Shown here: piece by piece, positions 12,859 to 26,594 of the stretch | How positions within the stretch are numbered: position 1 is the stretch's first letter | Layout of the letters: each line of letters opens with the position of its first letter | From: Solen grandis | Taxonomy: Eukaryota; Mollusca; Bivalvia; Adapedonta; Solenidae | Assembly (NCBI GenBank): GCA_021229015.1 | Contig: CM037781.1 | Span: 42,108,152 to 42,172,151, forward strand | DNA: 64,000 bases | Direction of reading: 5' to 3' | Program-made: the position numbers and the translations under genes | Notes under the pieces: model-generated | Seen by the model: the letters and a program-made list of their open reading frames with translations, nothing else | The model's database searches: none | What the model was told of the DNA's origin: nothing

Positions 12859-15780
12859 GTGACAGATATACACTGCCATAGCAACGGTTGATTTCAAAAC
12901 AACGGATTAACAATCATGCAGTTTATGCAGTATGCATAAAACAAACCATATCGGCAATTTTTGAGAATAAAGGTTTAACTACTAGAGGGTTCAAACATGT
13001 GAGATACGTTTGAAGATGAATCAAGGCAGACAACAGTCGCGAGAATATTGTCCAGCTTTGCTGTGATAACAAATTGAGTTCACGCTGACGCTTGGGTTTT
13101 CAGATGTCGCTGAAGCAGGGCCCCTCAGAGGACTCGTAATAAGTATCACGCAGACGTCAATCGATTTTAAAACTGTTTCTATCGTCATCAAATGGTGATT
13201 TGATTTAAGTTCAAATGATGATAGAGAAAATCAGCAATACTCCCAGCTTTGGAGTATTTTAATGTTTTATACTTCGTTAACAGGGATGTTTTTCCTACAA
13301 ATTTACATCAATTAGCATTCTATTTGTTTACCTTCCAATCAAAGACCAGATTCATAGTAAGAAATTAAATGAAGTCTTTTGAGTGGAGATTGCGGAAAGT
13401 TTTTGTCAATCGTGATTTACAATAGTAAGATAAAGTTTTTTTTTGTTTTTTGTTGTTTTTTTTCTACGCAAAAAGACAGCTTTAATAAGAAGAACGAGTT
13501 AAGATAATTGATTGTTTCATCTGACATGAGATATTGCTTTATTGATAAGTGTATTTATTCCTGATGTATTTTGGTTTTGCTATTGGAAAATAAATTAAAT
13601 ACCATTACTTAGTTAACAAACCGAACGAAAAACGAAAATGAAACAGACGCGGATATATTATCGGTGACAATATTGTTATAATTAGCTTTGACTATTTATT
13701 ATTCCTTTTGATTGTATCATTTTATATGTACGTATGAAGGCAAAGCTCATACTTATTTTCAGCAAAAAAAATTGAACATATTGATTAAAACAACAATAAA
13801 TTTCAGCCAACGATTTCTATTACATCATCCATCATTTGCAAAGAAAATAGGACCAAAAGTCCGCAACAGTGCAACATTTTCATATATTTTGTTTTACAAG
13901 TTATTTTCCGTTATTGTCATCTGAACGATCTATTCATTTAGCTGTATATGCCATATCGACATCGTTCACCCCCTTTCCGTCTGAGTCAAGAACCATTGAA
14001 CATAAGTGCATCATTCTCGAAGATTTTTAGCAAGACGGCCATAATCATCGAAACGCATTCAAGTATTGACATCGTCGACCAAAGAATCATTTGAAGCATA
14101 CAGATTTATGAACCGTGTAGATTCATGGGAATACTTAGAAAATTGCGTCTTGCAGTTTCTCTGAGACAATACCTGATGAGAAATAAAACCCGTGTAGTTC
14201 TGTAATAGTATTATAGTAACAAAGCTCCTAACATTCAATGGTAATATTTTACAAGTGATTAATCTCCTCGAAAAGCAGAATGTAAATTTTCGTACTTTTT
14301 ATTCGTTTATTTTCTCTATTCTTAATTTTCCTTTAAAATCAAGTGCACTACTAATGCATTAACCGTCATGTAACTCTATAAAATTAGTTTTGGAAAGAGT
14401 AAAATGCGGAAGCAATTTTTATGAATATATACTGCATAATTAAACCATAGCTGTTTGCCCGTTTGCTTAATTTGAATACACTAGACAGCAGGCTTTGTCT
14501 TCAAGCTTCAGAATTAATACAAATATTTTGAATCTCTAAATAGAAATTTAAATTCAAGTGTCCAGGATGACTCTTAAGGAACGATGAAAAGCAGATTAAA
14601 CCGAATTTCACAGACACAGCTCAATTATAGAGATGATTTTTTAAATTTTTTTTATTGGAAGCAAACTATTGAATCAGGCTTGTTCTTTAATACTTGTTAA
14701 GCATGTCCTCATTTAAAGGAATTGTGCAGCTCAAAAAGCACCACGTTATATTATAAAAAAAAAAAGATTGAAGACAGCCATCCTAGTTTTATCGTTAAGA
14801 TTTAAAAATGCGCAATAACGACCTTTCTTTTTTTATTTTCGCGGGATGAAATCTTTGTGTAACAAATTGCGCAAATTACATTGAATTTGAATAGAGAGTT
14901 GATAATCTAAGCAATAAATGAAATGCCCGAATTTAAAAGAACCTTTTATTTCTGGAAATTGATGTTATTGAATGTTATTTATGTTCATTTTAATAGATAT
15001 GATGTTCGTCTAATATATCTATTTATCTTATATCGATATTAAACGCGCCTCCGCAGGAGATGAGAATAGTGTTTTGCGTTTTTGATCTAGCGTTAGCGGA
15101 ATACTAGATTTAGCCATCCAATAACCTTAAATATTTCAGTGTTTTCGATCTGCATGTTAAAATTGCGAAACTCATTGTGGGGGTATCTGGTACGAATGAC
15201 ATTTAATTTTTACTTTAGATCAAAATAAAATCACTTCATTGGCGAGTTATTAAATATCTAGAATTTGTTTTATTTAGTTTAAGAAAAAAATTGAGAGGAT
15301 GATACATGAGTTAGATATAAAAATCACAAAATAATTATTTTATATTTTAAAAAAAATTATATTTTTAATTACAATGATAAAAATGAAAAAGAATGAATAT
15401 CAGACACGCAAAACAAGCGAAATAAGGATTGCTATGTGCAATAATTTGTATTCATAAATGAGTGATCCAATCGTAAGAAGTTAAAAGGTTAATCTCTAAA
15501 ATCCAACACATCGCAGTTTACCACCTTTTTCAATATTTTATTTTCGTAACATATCAATTTCCAGAACATGTATTCATTATTCATCGAGAAAAAAAGCCTT
15601 CAGTTAACAGTTAAACAATTTATAGAAAAATAATATAAAATAAAAATAAAGAAATAAAAAGTAACGAATAGCACACACGTTGTCTGAATAGCAATTTCGT
15701 TTTTATTTTAAAATTATTTCGAAATTTTATCCATGCCATGCAATCAAAAGCCAAACAATGCTTATTCGACAAACGTTACA
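12859..15780. other. non-coding AT-rich stretch
   Basis: No gene or intact mobile element was recognised. A GC-richer patch at 13075-13200 has a 42-codon frame without an ATG and a small imperfect stem (ttctatcgtcatcaaat against atgatgatagagaa). Around 15280-15380 and 15620-15670 the sequence is nearly all A and T. Confidence 0.6.
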
Positions 15781-15802
15781 TTGTACTTTCATTCCCACTC
15801 AC

Positions 15803-15938
15803 CTTATTTCGTTGTGCGCTGTTGAAGCCAATATTCAAAACTGATGGTTCACAAGTGAAAGGTTCCCTGCAACTGTGACGCGGTGCGCTCCGAGAGATAT
15901 TACCGAATGGGATGGATGAGGTCGCCTTATATATATCC
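15803..15938 (-). promoter_or_regulatory. candidate TATA promoter and untranslated first exon
   Basis: Read on the minus strand, a TATA box (tatatataagg, about 15926-15936) lies in a GC-rich surround. About 30 bases further on is a plausible transcription start near 15900. The next roughly 100 bases contain no ATG and end at a strong splice donor (aataag|gtgagt, last exon base 15803). TATA box, start distance, ATG-free leader and consensus donor together look like a non-coding first exon of a gene running toward lower coordinates. No convincing second exon was found; the most obvious candidate (12858-12812) is a SINE fragment. The arrangement could still be chance. Confidence 0.33.
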
Positions 15939-18900
15939 GGCACCACGCTGTGAATTAATTATTTATGAGAAGCTGTGCTCTTCATCAGGATGGGAAGATA
16001 AAAAAATTGCGACAGTGATGCTTCCCGTAGTTTATCAATAAGGGGTCTGATTCAACGGCTCGTCAGATGTCCCAAACATTGTTACTTTTAAAACCATTGG
16101 CTGATATAAAAATATGAAAATTCTTAAGTTATTATTTGCTTTGTGTTCTTGTGGATGTTATATGATGAAAACCGATGGAAGTGAGAATGAAATCGAACAC
16201 AATCGTTCAAATAATGATAGGAGTATTAATAGCCCTTGGGGTTGATAACAGGGCCATATGGTTTCGTGACACGGTTTAATGTTTAGCGATGTAAAAGTCT
16301 CCCATGTCGCCGGAAAGTTACTGACAGTACAGCATGAAGGTAAATAGCTGACTGGTGCTATCACTATGATAAAAACCGTACAATAACATGTGGCCATGTT
16401 ACGGCAGTTTTAGGGTTTTCTTTTATAGCATAATAATGTGTAGTTTTTACGTCTCAGCACTTTTTTTCATGTTTATAAATATAAATAATTCTTTTATCAC
16501 GAAAAACAAAGCAAAACCTAACTGTGCCATTAAGTTCCACGTGTGTTCCTTTATAGGGGTTTCCTTGTCAGATTCATGGCGCTGTAAAACTAGTCAATAA
16601 TTTCAATTGAGCATCCAAGCTATATAAGCCTGTAAACAAATGAACAAAAATCATTTGTCATGATGACGTAGAGGGATATTCAATGAACATTAAATAATTG
16701 ATGGATCACAAATACGCTGCATATGAGAGACGACACATAACTGTTTAAATATATATACGATCATGTTTTCAGAGAAATCATGACATTTCCATGCATTAAA
16801 GATACCAGTAGAACAATGTGTTTTGATTCTATTGAGGTTTCATAAAAGTTCATGATTCTGAATGTTCTTTACAGACTGTTACGTTGAATTACAATATTAT
16901 CAAATATATGAATATTGATTCTGAGATTCGTTTTGAATACCTAAGTGTGATAAAATGGAATATTCGTAAAAATGCTTTGTTCGGACTAGAGGAAGATTGT
17001 AATGCGTGTTAACCGTGTTAAAGGGTTTGCGTCTATTATCTACGGTTCGACAAATAGCCTCAATGTGCATCTAAGAAAAGTGTTTTGATAAAACAACTAG
17101 TATATATTCATCAAAGAAACTTTTAGTCAGTCAGAATACGGAATTAAAATATCAGTAATGCGAAACATTTGAGCTCGTTGTCATCTCAACAAACAATCAA
17201 ACCTTTTCCGTACGTATAGGAAATCAACCAATGAAAATCGCGAAAATATTCAATAAGCACTGTCTACGTGCATCAAAAGTGAGGTTAAACAGCTACGCTG
17301 TAAAAAAAATCTGAATTTTATACTTCCAGGAAATGGTGCTAATAAGTTCAACATTTCCCTCATTTCATGGGTATCTTGATACCGTGGAGATTATAAAACC
17401 TTTAAATCTATCAATATATTTTTAGATATGTAGACCAACAACTACATTCGCAAGTTACGTCTCGAACTTTTCCTCTTCCTTCCTTATTACTCGGTGGAAG
17501 GCTTAATTCATCTTGCTCCTCAATCATAGGACGAGACAAGTGCACAATTTCGGAATTGGCCCAACATAATTCCTCGGAGACAAGAACATCCTGCCTGGGT
17601 AGACTACGTGGGTGGAGGTGAATGAAGTTTGTATTGGCAAGATGAAAGCAGCATTTGCATAATACACTGAAATGGTTTTGTTGAATCACAATATTTGAAA
17701 TTACATACTATTGAGTATTTGAAATTCAAATATCTTTTGTAAACATCGAAATCTTGAAGACATGTATGTGTTTGACGTATTGATAAATAGTTTACATTGA
17801 TAATAAAAAAAATAATTTTCGGTTGATATTTATAACATAAACATTTGGAAATGTGCATAATATATACTCATTCCTTTAATTGTTGTGATTATTAAGCACT
17901 TGGTCAATATAACGAGCTTGCATCAATTCAAGCCCAAAGAAGAACCTTTAAAATGTTTGTTTTTTAATCCCAATAAGAAAGGCAACTGTTTTTAAAACTG
18001 TTGAATGGTGTCATACAAAACAATAAAACGAAAAGTGCAGATGACCTGAGAAATGCTGAGCATGGCATGTGCTGATATAAGACACAATTCATTTTAATCG
18101 AAACGTAATTTGTAGGTCGGGTATTAACCCTAGTTACCAGTTCTAAATTGGCAAATTATCTCCGGACAGTGACACCCGCGGTGTGTTCCGTTGACGTCAT
18201 CGAAGTTAAGGTAATTGGCGCAAGATTGCCATCAGAATTACTGGCCCAAAGCTGGTGATTTTGCTGCCTTGTTATTACACTCACTGCTATCACCAGTCAC
18301 TTTCATTAATAAAATCTTAAACATTCATCAGTCTCAAATGGTTTCAGAGGACAAATTAATGACTAATGCATAGTGTTCCCTTATTTGGTGGTACATTATA
18401 TTGGAAATAATATCTGATGTCATGGTGGTTTTCATAAATCGTGATTTAAGAGGCAAACTGGATGATTGGTTTTTCACTTGGGCGGCATGCTCTGAAAATG
18501 AAGTAGGGTAGGGCTTGATACTATGTTGTTGTGGAAAAGACAAATGTAGGGTCGCAGGGATACCATACCAAGTAACATTACATCGGGGATACACTGAATA
18601 ATTCTGGAACTAACACCGCGTATCCTCAGTATTATGTTGCGCCAGGACATTCCAACTTGATGTCTCTAGCCACCGAATTTCACGACCTTGTGAATCTCTA
18701 TCAGTGTTCTTTTTTACGTAGAAAAAGATCTCATTGAGCGAGTTCAGATGGAAGCTCTAGAAAAGGGTTGGCTATTACATGATTAATGCTTACTCCCACC
18801 TGTAAAAAGTCAGCCAATCACAGACTTGGTCTTAGTAATATATAAAATAGCTATTACCCTGCTCATTTTTCACAGCATGTAAATCATGGAACCAGTAAAC

Positions 18901-19727
18901 ACCAGCTCAATGTTTTTTCTGAGGAGTCCAGTTTTAAGGTCAAATGACATCACTAGAGTTCAAACCTGACGCTTAAGTCACCCTAGCCGAAACCCTGGCC
19001 TTTCGTGAATTCGCTCTATATGATACCAATATTCTTAGGTATAAAAACGTATTGTCGGTTATAATTACCGTTCAATTGATATATATGCATATTTTGTTGT
19101 GGTTTCTAAATTGCATTAATTTTCTAGTGTTATATGTAAGGCATACTTAGTGAAAAACAGAGTCTGAGAAATATATATTACCTTCTCCCAATCTTTTAAC
19201 TTGTTTCGATAATTTAAAATATTTATCATTACTGTCGAACTTCGACGTTGTAATGTAACTAGATCTCATATATTTCTAAGATAACTATTGGGCATAGATA
19301 CTTTAAACTTTCATTACTGTTGCTGTAAAGTCATTGTTTTATGTTTTAATGTACTCGTATACCACGTGTTCTCGGGCATCTTTCCCAAAACTCGAAAAAG
19401 TGCATTCATATAGAATTAAACTTATCGTCCGTAGACATAAAACAACTTTTCTCTAGGCTCCGACAAAATGACAATATTTTTTTTTAAATGTAATAAGCCG
19501 TTTGTTTTGAATGACTGCAGTGTCTGCGTGCAAAGACATTTGTTTTATCTCCCACAATTTCCTTGCGTTTCATTTTTCGAATCACTGTCACGTGGTGACC
19601 TTCTATATTTGTATGTAGGGTCAAAACGAAAACCATATAGGGTCAGTAAAAATGACAAAATACAAATATATATAACTAGGGAAAATGTCGATGAAACAAA
19701 TCAATTATTTGGTTTAGTATAGACAAT
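15939..19727. other. mostly non-coding, with two exon-like patches
   Basis: No recognisable gene. Two patches stand out. On the minus strand, 17594-17411 is an open stretch of 60 codons behind a pyrimidine-rich acceptor, ending at a stop. On the plus strand, about 18141-18258 is open to a TGA at 18256-18258, with AATAAA at 18308-18313. It contains a palindromic TGACGTCA (18192-18199) that could instead be a CRE-type site. The two would overlap as genes on opposite strands. Both are treated as leads, not genes. Confidence 0.4.
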
Positions 19728-19820
19728 ACGTGGAAATAAAGGGTATCTGTAATGTTCATAAGGGGACTCAACGAGCGCCTCCCCCACCATGAACATTACA
19801 AAGAACCCATATTTCCGTGT
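19728..19820. mobile_element. short fold-back (hairpin) element
   Basis: Two arms of about 32 bases are imperfect reverse complements. The left arm runs from acgtggaaata to taatgttcat (19728-19759). The right arm runs from atgaacattaca to atttccgtgt (19789-19820). A 29-base GC-rich loop separates them. The length and structure fit a miniature inverted-repeat element. No target duplication was assigned. Confidence 0.5.
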
Positions 19821-19969
19821 AGGGTTAGTACTTAACCCATTTATTAATGTTAGTTTGTTTTTCTATGCATTTTTATTGCTTACAACCGTGTCCCTGTTAT
19901 AACCTTGAATTATGTTCTCTCATATGCTGAATCTTTTAAAGAAAATTAAAAAAAATTTAAAAAAATTGG

Positions 19970-20496
19970 ACAAAACGGATTTAATTTACAAACTAAAATA
20001 AGGTAATCAATTTCCATTAAATATTATGCACTAGCTGATTTTTTTTTAAGTTAAGACTATTCGTATATAATCAAGCGAAAACGAAAGGTCATAAATCGTG
20101 TATATCCGATTTTTGTTTCCAGATACACACTTTATCCGCAGTAGTTACCTCCCTGAAGGCCGAGTCCACTGAAATTGTGGTCAAAAATAGATATACGCCT
20201 GCTTCTTGTTTAGTTGTTTTAAATCATATTGCCAAAGCAGCATTCCTAAATTGATATGGAAGTATTAAATATTCATTACCGTGTTACCTTTCAAAAGAAG
20301 CCCGTTATATCTAGTAGAAAGATATATACAACCTGAAACTCCCATTTTGAGTTGGAATATCCTCAAATATCCTAAAAATAAATTTAACAAGACAATGATA
20401 GCATTGCATTTACTCTGGCTTCATTTGCATACCAACATTTGATTGGTTGAAGAAGTATGTCAAAATCAATTTTATCCAGCTACGCCAAAAATGGCA
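19970..20496 (+). mobile_element. dispersed repeat R, truncated copy
   Basis: This stretch aligns along most of its length with 30690-31246, sharing for example caaaacggatttaatttaca at the left and gatagcattgcatttactct near the right. Both copies are in the same orientation and differ by many small changes and indels. The right end carries agctacgcc, the terminal motif seen in the fuller copy at 30552-33632. The left terminal motif is absent here, so the copy is truncated by about 140 bases. Confidence 0.65.
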
Positions 20497-22611
20497 GCTA
20501 TCACGTGACTGATGGTGCATTGCTTACTAGTATTTCACAAACTCAAATTAATGAGGGAACATTTAATTAACTCATTATCATCACAAAGACGACATATATT
20601 GATATCATATACACCCCATGTCAATGCTTTAGAAATTTAAGAAAAAATATCAACTGGTATTGTGAATAAAAATGAGGAAGAGATTTAATTGCAGTATTAT
20701 GATATAAGATTATAATGCATGTGAATTTGTTTATCTTAATAAAAACTGATTGGTTCCATCATTTCTGACACACAGTCATAATTCTGTTGCTGATCAAATT
20801 TAACTACTGTTCTCAGACGACAAATGTTTGCAATAAACGTTAACGTCGTGATTTCGAAATATCAAACGCTCTCATGAGACGAGTTAAGAATTTTAATTCT
20901 AAACATTCCAAACTTAGTTATAAAAATCGATATTGTCAATTCTCAGCTATGGGTATGACAACAAGTTCTTATATTTGAACTGTTGCATATTATAATACTT
21001 ATGACAAATAAATAAATTGTTTGTGTAAATGTTATTTTAAGTAAGCATAGTCTTTTTCTTCTTATCCTTCGCAACCGTTTTCTTAACCTAGTTCTGTTGC
21101 GGAAATGCTCTCAATTTGACATACCCCCCCCCCCCCGGTCCGCTACAACGAGCATTACGTAATATGAATTCTCAAAACAATAGCTTTAATACATTTCTTA
21201 ATTAGGTATTTCACAATGTGACTAATTGACCTCATGTTACGAAAGTCACGTGACTATTATTGACGGGCAGCGTAATGTCGCTGCAAGTCGCGGAAGGTTT
21301 TGAGAGAGATGATTTGATTTGACAGACTCCCAATTACTTGGAAAATAGGCAACCTTGAAACATTTCCAAACATCCAGACATATTTGTATATACTGGTCGG
21401 GTTTTGATGTTGAATGAAACTAAACAGGGGAATTCGGTTATTGATGGAAACAATACGACATTGACTATTTCAAACAGGTTTAATACGTGTCTCTGTGGAC
21501 AAAATGGAATGTTTATTATATTCACGGTGATGATAATGATGATAATTGTGATGATGGATTGTATTTCCAGACAAACATGTATTATAATGAAGTAACTCGA
21601 AACCTTGCTGAAATTTCAGAGCTTCAATATGTGTACACATTTCTACATTTGATTTAATATTTTCATAAATGATTACAAGTTAAAATCCCGATAGTGTGAT
21701 ATAAATGTAGTGTCGGGTGATATAATAAAAAGCGTTGGGTGTATAAGTGTGCGTCAAATCATTAAAATGGAATGTTTATTACAAGTATATTTCCTAATAT
21801 TCCTCGACCTCAAAATAACTTGTTTACCTGCTCATGTACTTGTAATTGTGCAAACACTACTACGATGATACAACTTACAATACACATTTTGTAAAATATA
21901 ACATACTTTACATACTTATCTAGCAATGTTATCTACATGCTTTCCGAACAATTCCATAAGCGTGTATTCTCAACGTTGTATAGAAACACAGGTCACGTCA
22001 TGATAAAAGAGATGTTATAATCCACCGTTGAAGGCACAAAGACACACAGGACAAAAAAGTAAAAGGTCGTATCTGGTCGGTTATATTGAGGGCTATCATA
22101 TCAGTATTTAATTGAATGAAATACCTTCATATAAATTTCTCTCTCTCTCTCTCTCTCTCTCTGCTTCTTTACAAGAAAAGGGTAAATCCGTTATCTCTAA
22201 AGGTATTAATATCAAATAAGAATTTATAACTGAATTGCATTGCAGTCCGAATTTCGAATAAATTCCTCCACAAAATGTTTTCAAAACATTATTACTTTTG
22301 ATTTTCTTTGTTGGGTATATTTTTATAAACTGTATTTAAAATTTATGATTATTTAAAAATCTGATTAAGAACAAAAGAAGTAAATTAGTGATAATTAACA
22401 GAAAACTTGCATTAAGTACAGTTTTGAGTAATACATGAAAACTCAAGTGTATGATTAAAGTTTCAAATGTTTAAGATATTTTTAGTTATCTTTTAAAACT
22501 ACTAACACACTTCTAAAACATTATGATGAGCATTTTAGAGCAAAGATTGGGTTTATTCAATGTTTACACCAACACATAACTTAATATTTAGCCTATTATC
22601 TTATGTAGAAG
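20497..22611. repeat. non-coding stretch with C-run and (CT)n
   Basis: No gene was recognised. A run of about 14 C lies at 21125-21138 and a (CT)n microsatellite at about 22139-22161. A GC-rich patch at 21263-21290 can fold (cagcg...cgctg). The complementary 63-codon frames at 21334-21595 have no support. Confidence 0.6.
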
Positions 22612-22720
22612 AACCGAGAATCCCGGATAGAAGAAATGACAACCTACCGCAAGCCAGCTGAAAAGCTTCGTCATAAGCAAATTCTAGCTGACCCTGCCGG
22701 GATTAAAACCCAGAGCCATT
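22612..22720 (-). mobile_element. SINE fragment, same family as 24153
   Basis: On the minus strand it reads B-box-like gggttttaatcccggcaggg, then a core with cagctggcttgcggtaggt, matching the same order of motifs in the SINE at 24153-24370. The 5' tRNA part and the 3' end are missing. Confidence 0.65.
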
Positions 22721-24152
22721 TAAAATGTATATTTTAAGATATAACACAAATCCCTTAAACCAGTATATAAAATAGTATTTGAAATATTAAGTACTTGAAG
22801 TAAGTAGAAGCGGCAAGACTAATGTACAGTGAATATTGAGCAATATATAGTAAACAGAATAATATAATGACAGTGATAAAAGATTTTACAAAATGAAAAG
22901 AAATATTCTTTAGGTCTTTGAAAATTGGAAATCATGCGTTCATTTGTTTTGTTTTTACGTTTCGTTTGAAATAGACTAAGTACATTCAATAAAACCTGCA
23001 GTGCAACTAGACAGAACACATACAACTTAAATGAAAAATATGGATGTCTCAAAAACATAACGTGTGCGCATTTACTAAAAAATATTTGCTATCTGTTTGA
23101 GTTCCCTAAACGCATTAAGGCAATATAACAATTACGTGTGTGAACTAAAGGCGACTGATTTTTACGTGTTAATTTGCATCATGCAAATTAAGTTCAATAA
23201 ATTTTTTTCTGAAAGAAAAGGACAAAAAAAAGTTTAAAAAAATAAATTATTATCATAAGGAATGCTGTCGCCTTCTGTTGTTTTATTGCAATTCTAAAAT
23301 GGTTAATGTGCTTTAAACGAATGGCTTTCGTCACTTTGTCTAATTTGAAACCTTCTATTTTCGCTTTTTTATTTGTAATATTATAAAAAGGACAATGACG
23401 GATAGATTGTTATGTTTATTGATTCTTTGGTTGTAGACCTATAGTCAAAAATACTGTTACAGTAGTTAAAAAGACATGATTTCACTCATTGAAAGCTAGA
23501 ATGATTCATCAGTATACATAAAAAGAAGGAAGTTGAGTCCTTTTGGCTTTCAATGGACAATATATACTTGGTATAAATGACTTATGACTGTATGTTTAAA
23601 GGTTGATGCCGTATTGAAAATTGATATGTCTATTTTACTCTTATCTTTTGAGAGATTTCCCAAGACTACTTCATATGGACGAGATGTCAAAGATATATAT
23701 CAATTGTTTTAATGAAGATAAGTTTTTAACGAACTACAGACCCAAAAGGAGTACTCTTTAATCCAATTTCTTTCCGTGTCGAAGAATTAATATGAACAAA
23801 GACTTAGTCTGGTGCGAAAGTAAACTAACCTCAAAACCGGGTAAAAAGATAGTACCCCCCCCCCAAACCCACATACACACACAAAACACACGCGCACACT
23901 TTATTGCTCTTTACACATGTAACTTTAATTTCCGTTAATGCATGTGTCTTTACCTAGCTTTATGATAACAAATTGACAGTGTAAACTAACCCACATGTTC
24001 TAGAAATAACCTAAGGAATATTTTGAAAGACAGAACTTCTCGTTTATGTTTTCTTGAGATAGTTCAGTGTATGTATAGCACAAATTAATATTCCGTGAAC
24101 TGTCTTGTCTGCTGTATTATTATGTTTGTTGGCTTGGTTCTCATTTGCACCA
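22721..24152. other. non-coding AT-rich stretch
   Basis: No gene or element was recognised. A C-run followed by a CA-rich microsatellite lies at about 23855-23900. Confidence 0.6.
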
Positions 24153-24370
24153 GGGATCTCCGTGGCCAAGAGGGTAAAATCGTTGACATTAACACTCACT
24201 CAGCCCCTTACCGCGTGGGTTCAAATCCCGGCAGGGTCATTCGGATTTTCATGTGAGGAAGCCTTCCAGCTGGCTTGCGGTAGGTCGGTGGTTCTACCCG
24301 GATGCCTCCGTGCTTGGACGTCGATATATGGCTGTCGAAGCGACGGTAAACTCAAATAGTCAAGTCAAGA
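24153..24370 (+). mobile_element. tRNA-derived SINE with conserved core
   Basis: The head begins gggatctccgtggccaagag (A-box region) and has a B-box gggttcaaatccc at 24217-24229. The spacing between the boxes suggests a class II (Ser or Leu type) tRNA ancestor. The core (ttttcatgtgaggaagccttc, then ccagctggcttgcggtaggt and ggttctacccggatgcctcc) recurs at 22612, 43348 and 44804. The 3' end is near caaatagtcaagtc. Molluscan SINEs with shared core domains (MetaSINE type) are known; I infer but cannot prove membership. The 84-codon frame over it is a shadow. Confidence 0.8.
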
Positions 24371-26594
24371 CCCCACTGACTGTGTGTAACCCTGAGTTCT
24401 GTTAAACATAACGCTTGCAACTGTTATGGATTTGGTTCCCAGCTTGCGCTCTATACACTACGATACAACAGGGGGATACAAATTCAAACGTTATGGACTT
24501 TTAAGGGTAACTGAACGCGGGGCTGAATAGAGGCGTAAGTCAAATGTGTGATACCGACTGACCGGACAAGTCAACTTCTATGTTTCCGGCTAGATTCATG
24601 ATGAATATAATATACGCAAGGACTTCATTGACTGACCTTCTGCTTTAATCTGTCATGTACAATTATTCCACTGACTGACTGCTTTCGGCAAGGTTGGCTG
24701 TGTCAAGTTAATTAATACTGACATTCAACTAGGGTTTGAAAAGTGAAAGTTCCTCTATGTTAAGCATGTAATTGATAATTCCGAATAATCAATGTTCTAC
24801 AAGACACTGGAATGCATTTGATATTATTATTATTATCATCTAAAATATACATTTCAAGTTGCCATAAAATGTTGCATTCGCTTGGTAGATATCAGTGAGT
24901 TACCGTTAGAATGCAGTAAACAGACTTCTCTATTACGGAATTCATTCTTAAGCATACAATAAATAAGAAATATAACATAAACACTTGGTCAAAAACTAAC
25001 AAGAAGCAGAAAAATATCTTTATCATAACATATATAGACAGAAAAAAGTGTACAGAAAGGACGAACCTCTATCGCCAAAAAAGTATATTTATGCATGAAT
25101 GGTGTACTCAACTTTAACATTTTATCATGCAGTATGTGCGAGTGAACATATAAACTTAAATGCAAAATTAAAAAAAAACAACTTCTATATCATATATGTA
25201 TATGGATGAAATAAATATTTGAACGTGATCAAGTTAAAATATATATTGAATTTAGCCTTAGGGAAAAGGTTTATGAAAATAATTATGTTACATTAAATTT
25301 AAAATCCTAGTAAAGGGGTGAATAATTATTTAATCTACCTTTATTGCAAAGCATAAAAGGCAGTAGGTCCCTTATTGTCTTGTTTTGATATTAAGGTAGC
25401 AATTCTGGTATGAAGATTTACTGTAATTACATTAAAATTGCATGCATCTTGCTGGTTGAATAGAAATAAACCTACGATGATATAGATCATTATGAAATAA
25501 AGCATAGAATGCTTTTGCAATAGATTAAAAATAACTAAGGTAATATATCATCGAATAAGTTGGTCGTATAGTCTTTTGCCTGCATTTCGTCATTTTAGAC
25601 GTTATACAACTGTTTATAGACAAGTTTTAAATAAAATAACATGACTTTCAAGTCTCCATGCCGAAGAGTGTTCATTTATAATGCGTATTTTCATCGGTTG
25701 GTCTCTACGACTGCTGCTAAACACATTTTGCTTGTCTATTTTCCTATGGCTTGATGTCATGAAGTAAAACGGAATAATCCAACCATGGGTCTCCGACGAT
25801 GAAGGTAATGGGATTCGATGTGAGTGTGAATTGAATTATTTCTAACTATAAACGACGGTTTTGCCCCTTTTTATGCCTATTCCAGAATCCAAAATAAAAT
25901 TAAGCACAGATACATTATTCTTTGTATAATAGATACAAAACTTAATCTTTGATATAGTATTTATTTCTTTTATTGGCATCAAATTTAACTTATTATGCTT
26001 TTAACTGAATACAATTCAGAAAAGAGACATTGATGAAAATGTTTAAGATAATAAATTCAGTTGGTTTGGAAAGACTGTTAAACTGAAATGAAAACAAACT
26101 TCATTTAAGACAATATTTTTTGTCGTTTATTTGCTGTTACATTGTACAACATCATGTGCATTTATTTCGAAATTACAAGTAAACAGAATAATTAAGCAGT
26201 CCGTAATGGAATATTGTTCTTAAGTTAAACAGATGAAGAAATATATGTAGGAACACTGATCATTTAAATCTTACTCGAAATCGAGAATCATGTCTGCGAA
26301 AATTCAAACTTGTCTTTTTGATACCCAATGAATGAAACCATAAACATAATAACAGGCTAAACATATTCTGTTTTATCTTTGTTGTTTTGTTTGTTTGGAT
26401 CTTCTTTCTGTGTGTGTGCGTGTGTTCATTTCTTTTAATTGTTGTTTTAGCAGTAAAAACATGTATTATTTCTTTCTTTAACTATGATGATTTAGAACCA
26501 TTTTGTACGCTAAGGAGAAGTCATCATAATGCATTTTTTCAACATAGTCTCAAAGAGCTTCAATGCACTAAGCTCACAGACGTTCTTTCTAAAC
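24371..26594. other. non-coding AT-rich stretch
   Basis: No gene, RNA gene or intact element was recognised. The frame at 26387-26599 begins in a TG-rich low-complexity run and is not credible as a gene. Confidence 0.6.

Noticed and set aside
18575..18742. 55-codon plus-strand frame without ATG that looks protein-like
   Set aside because: No matching acceptor, and an equally plausible-looking frame runs on the other strand; shows how easily chance frames look real here.
24105..24359. 84-codon frame
   Set aside because: Lies over a SINE including its B-box.
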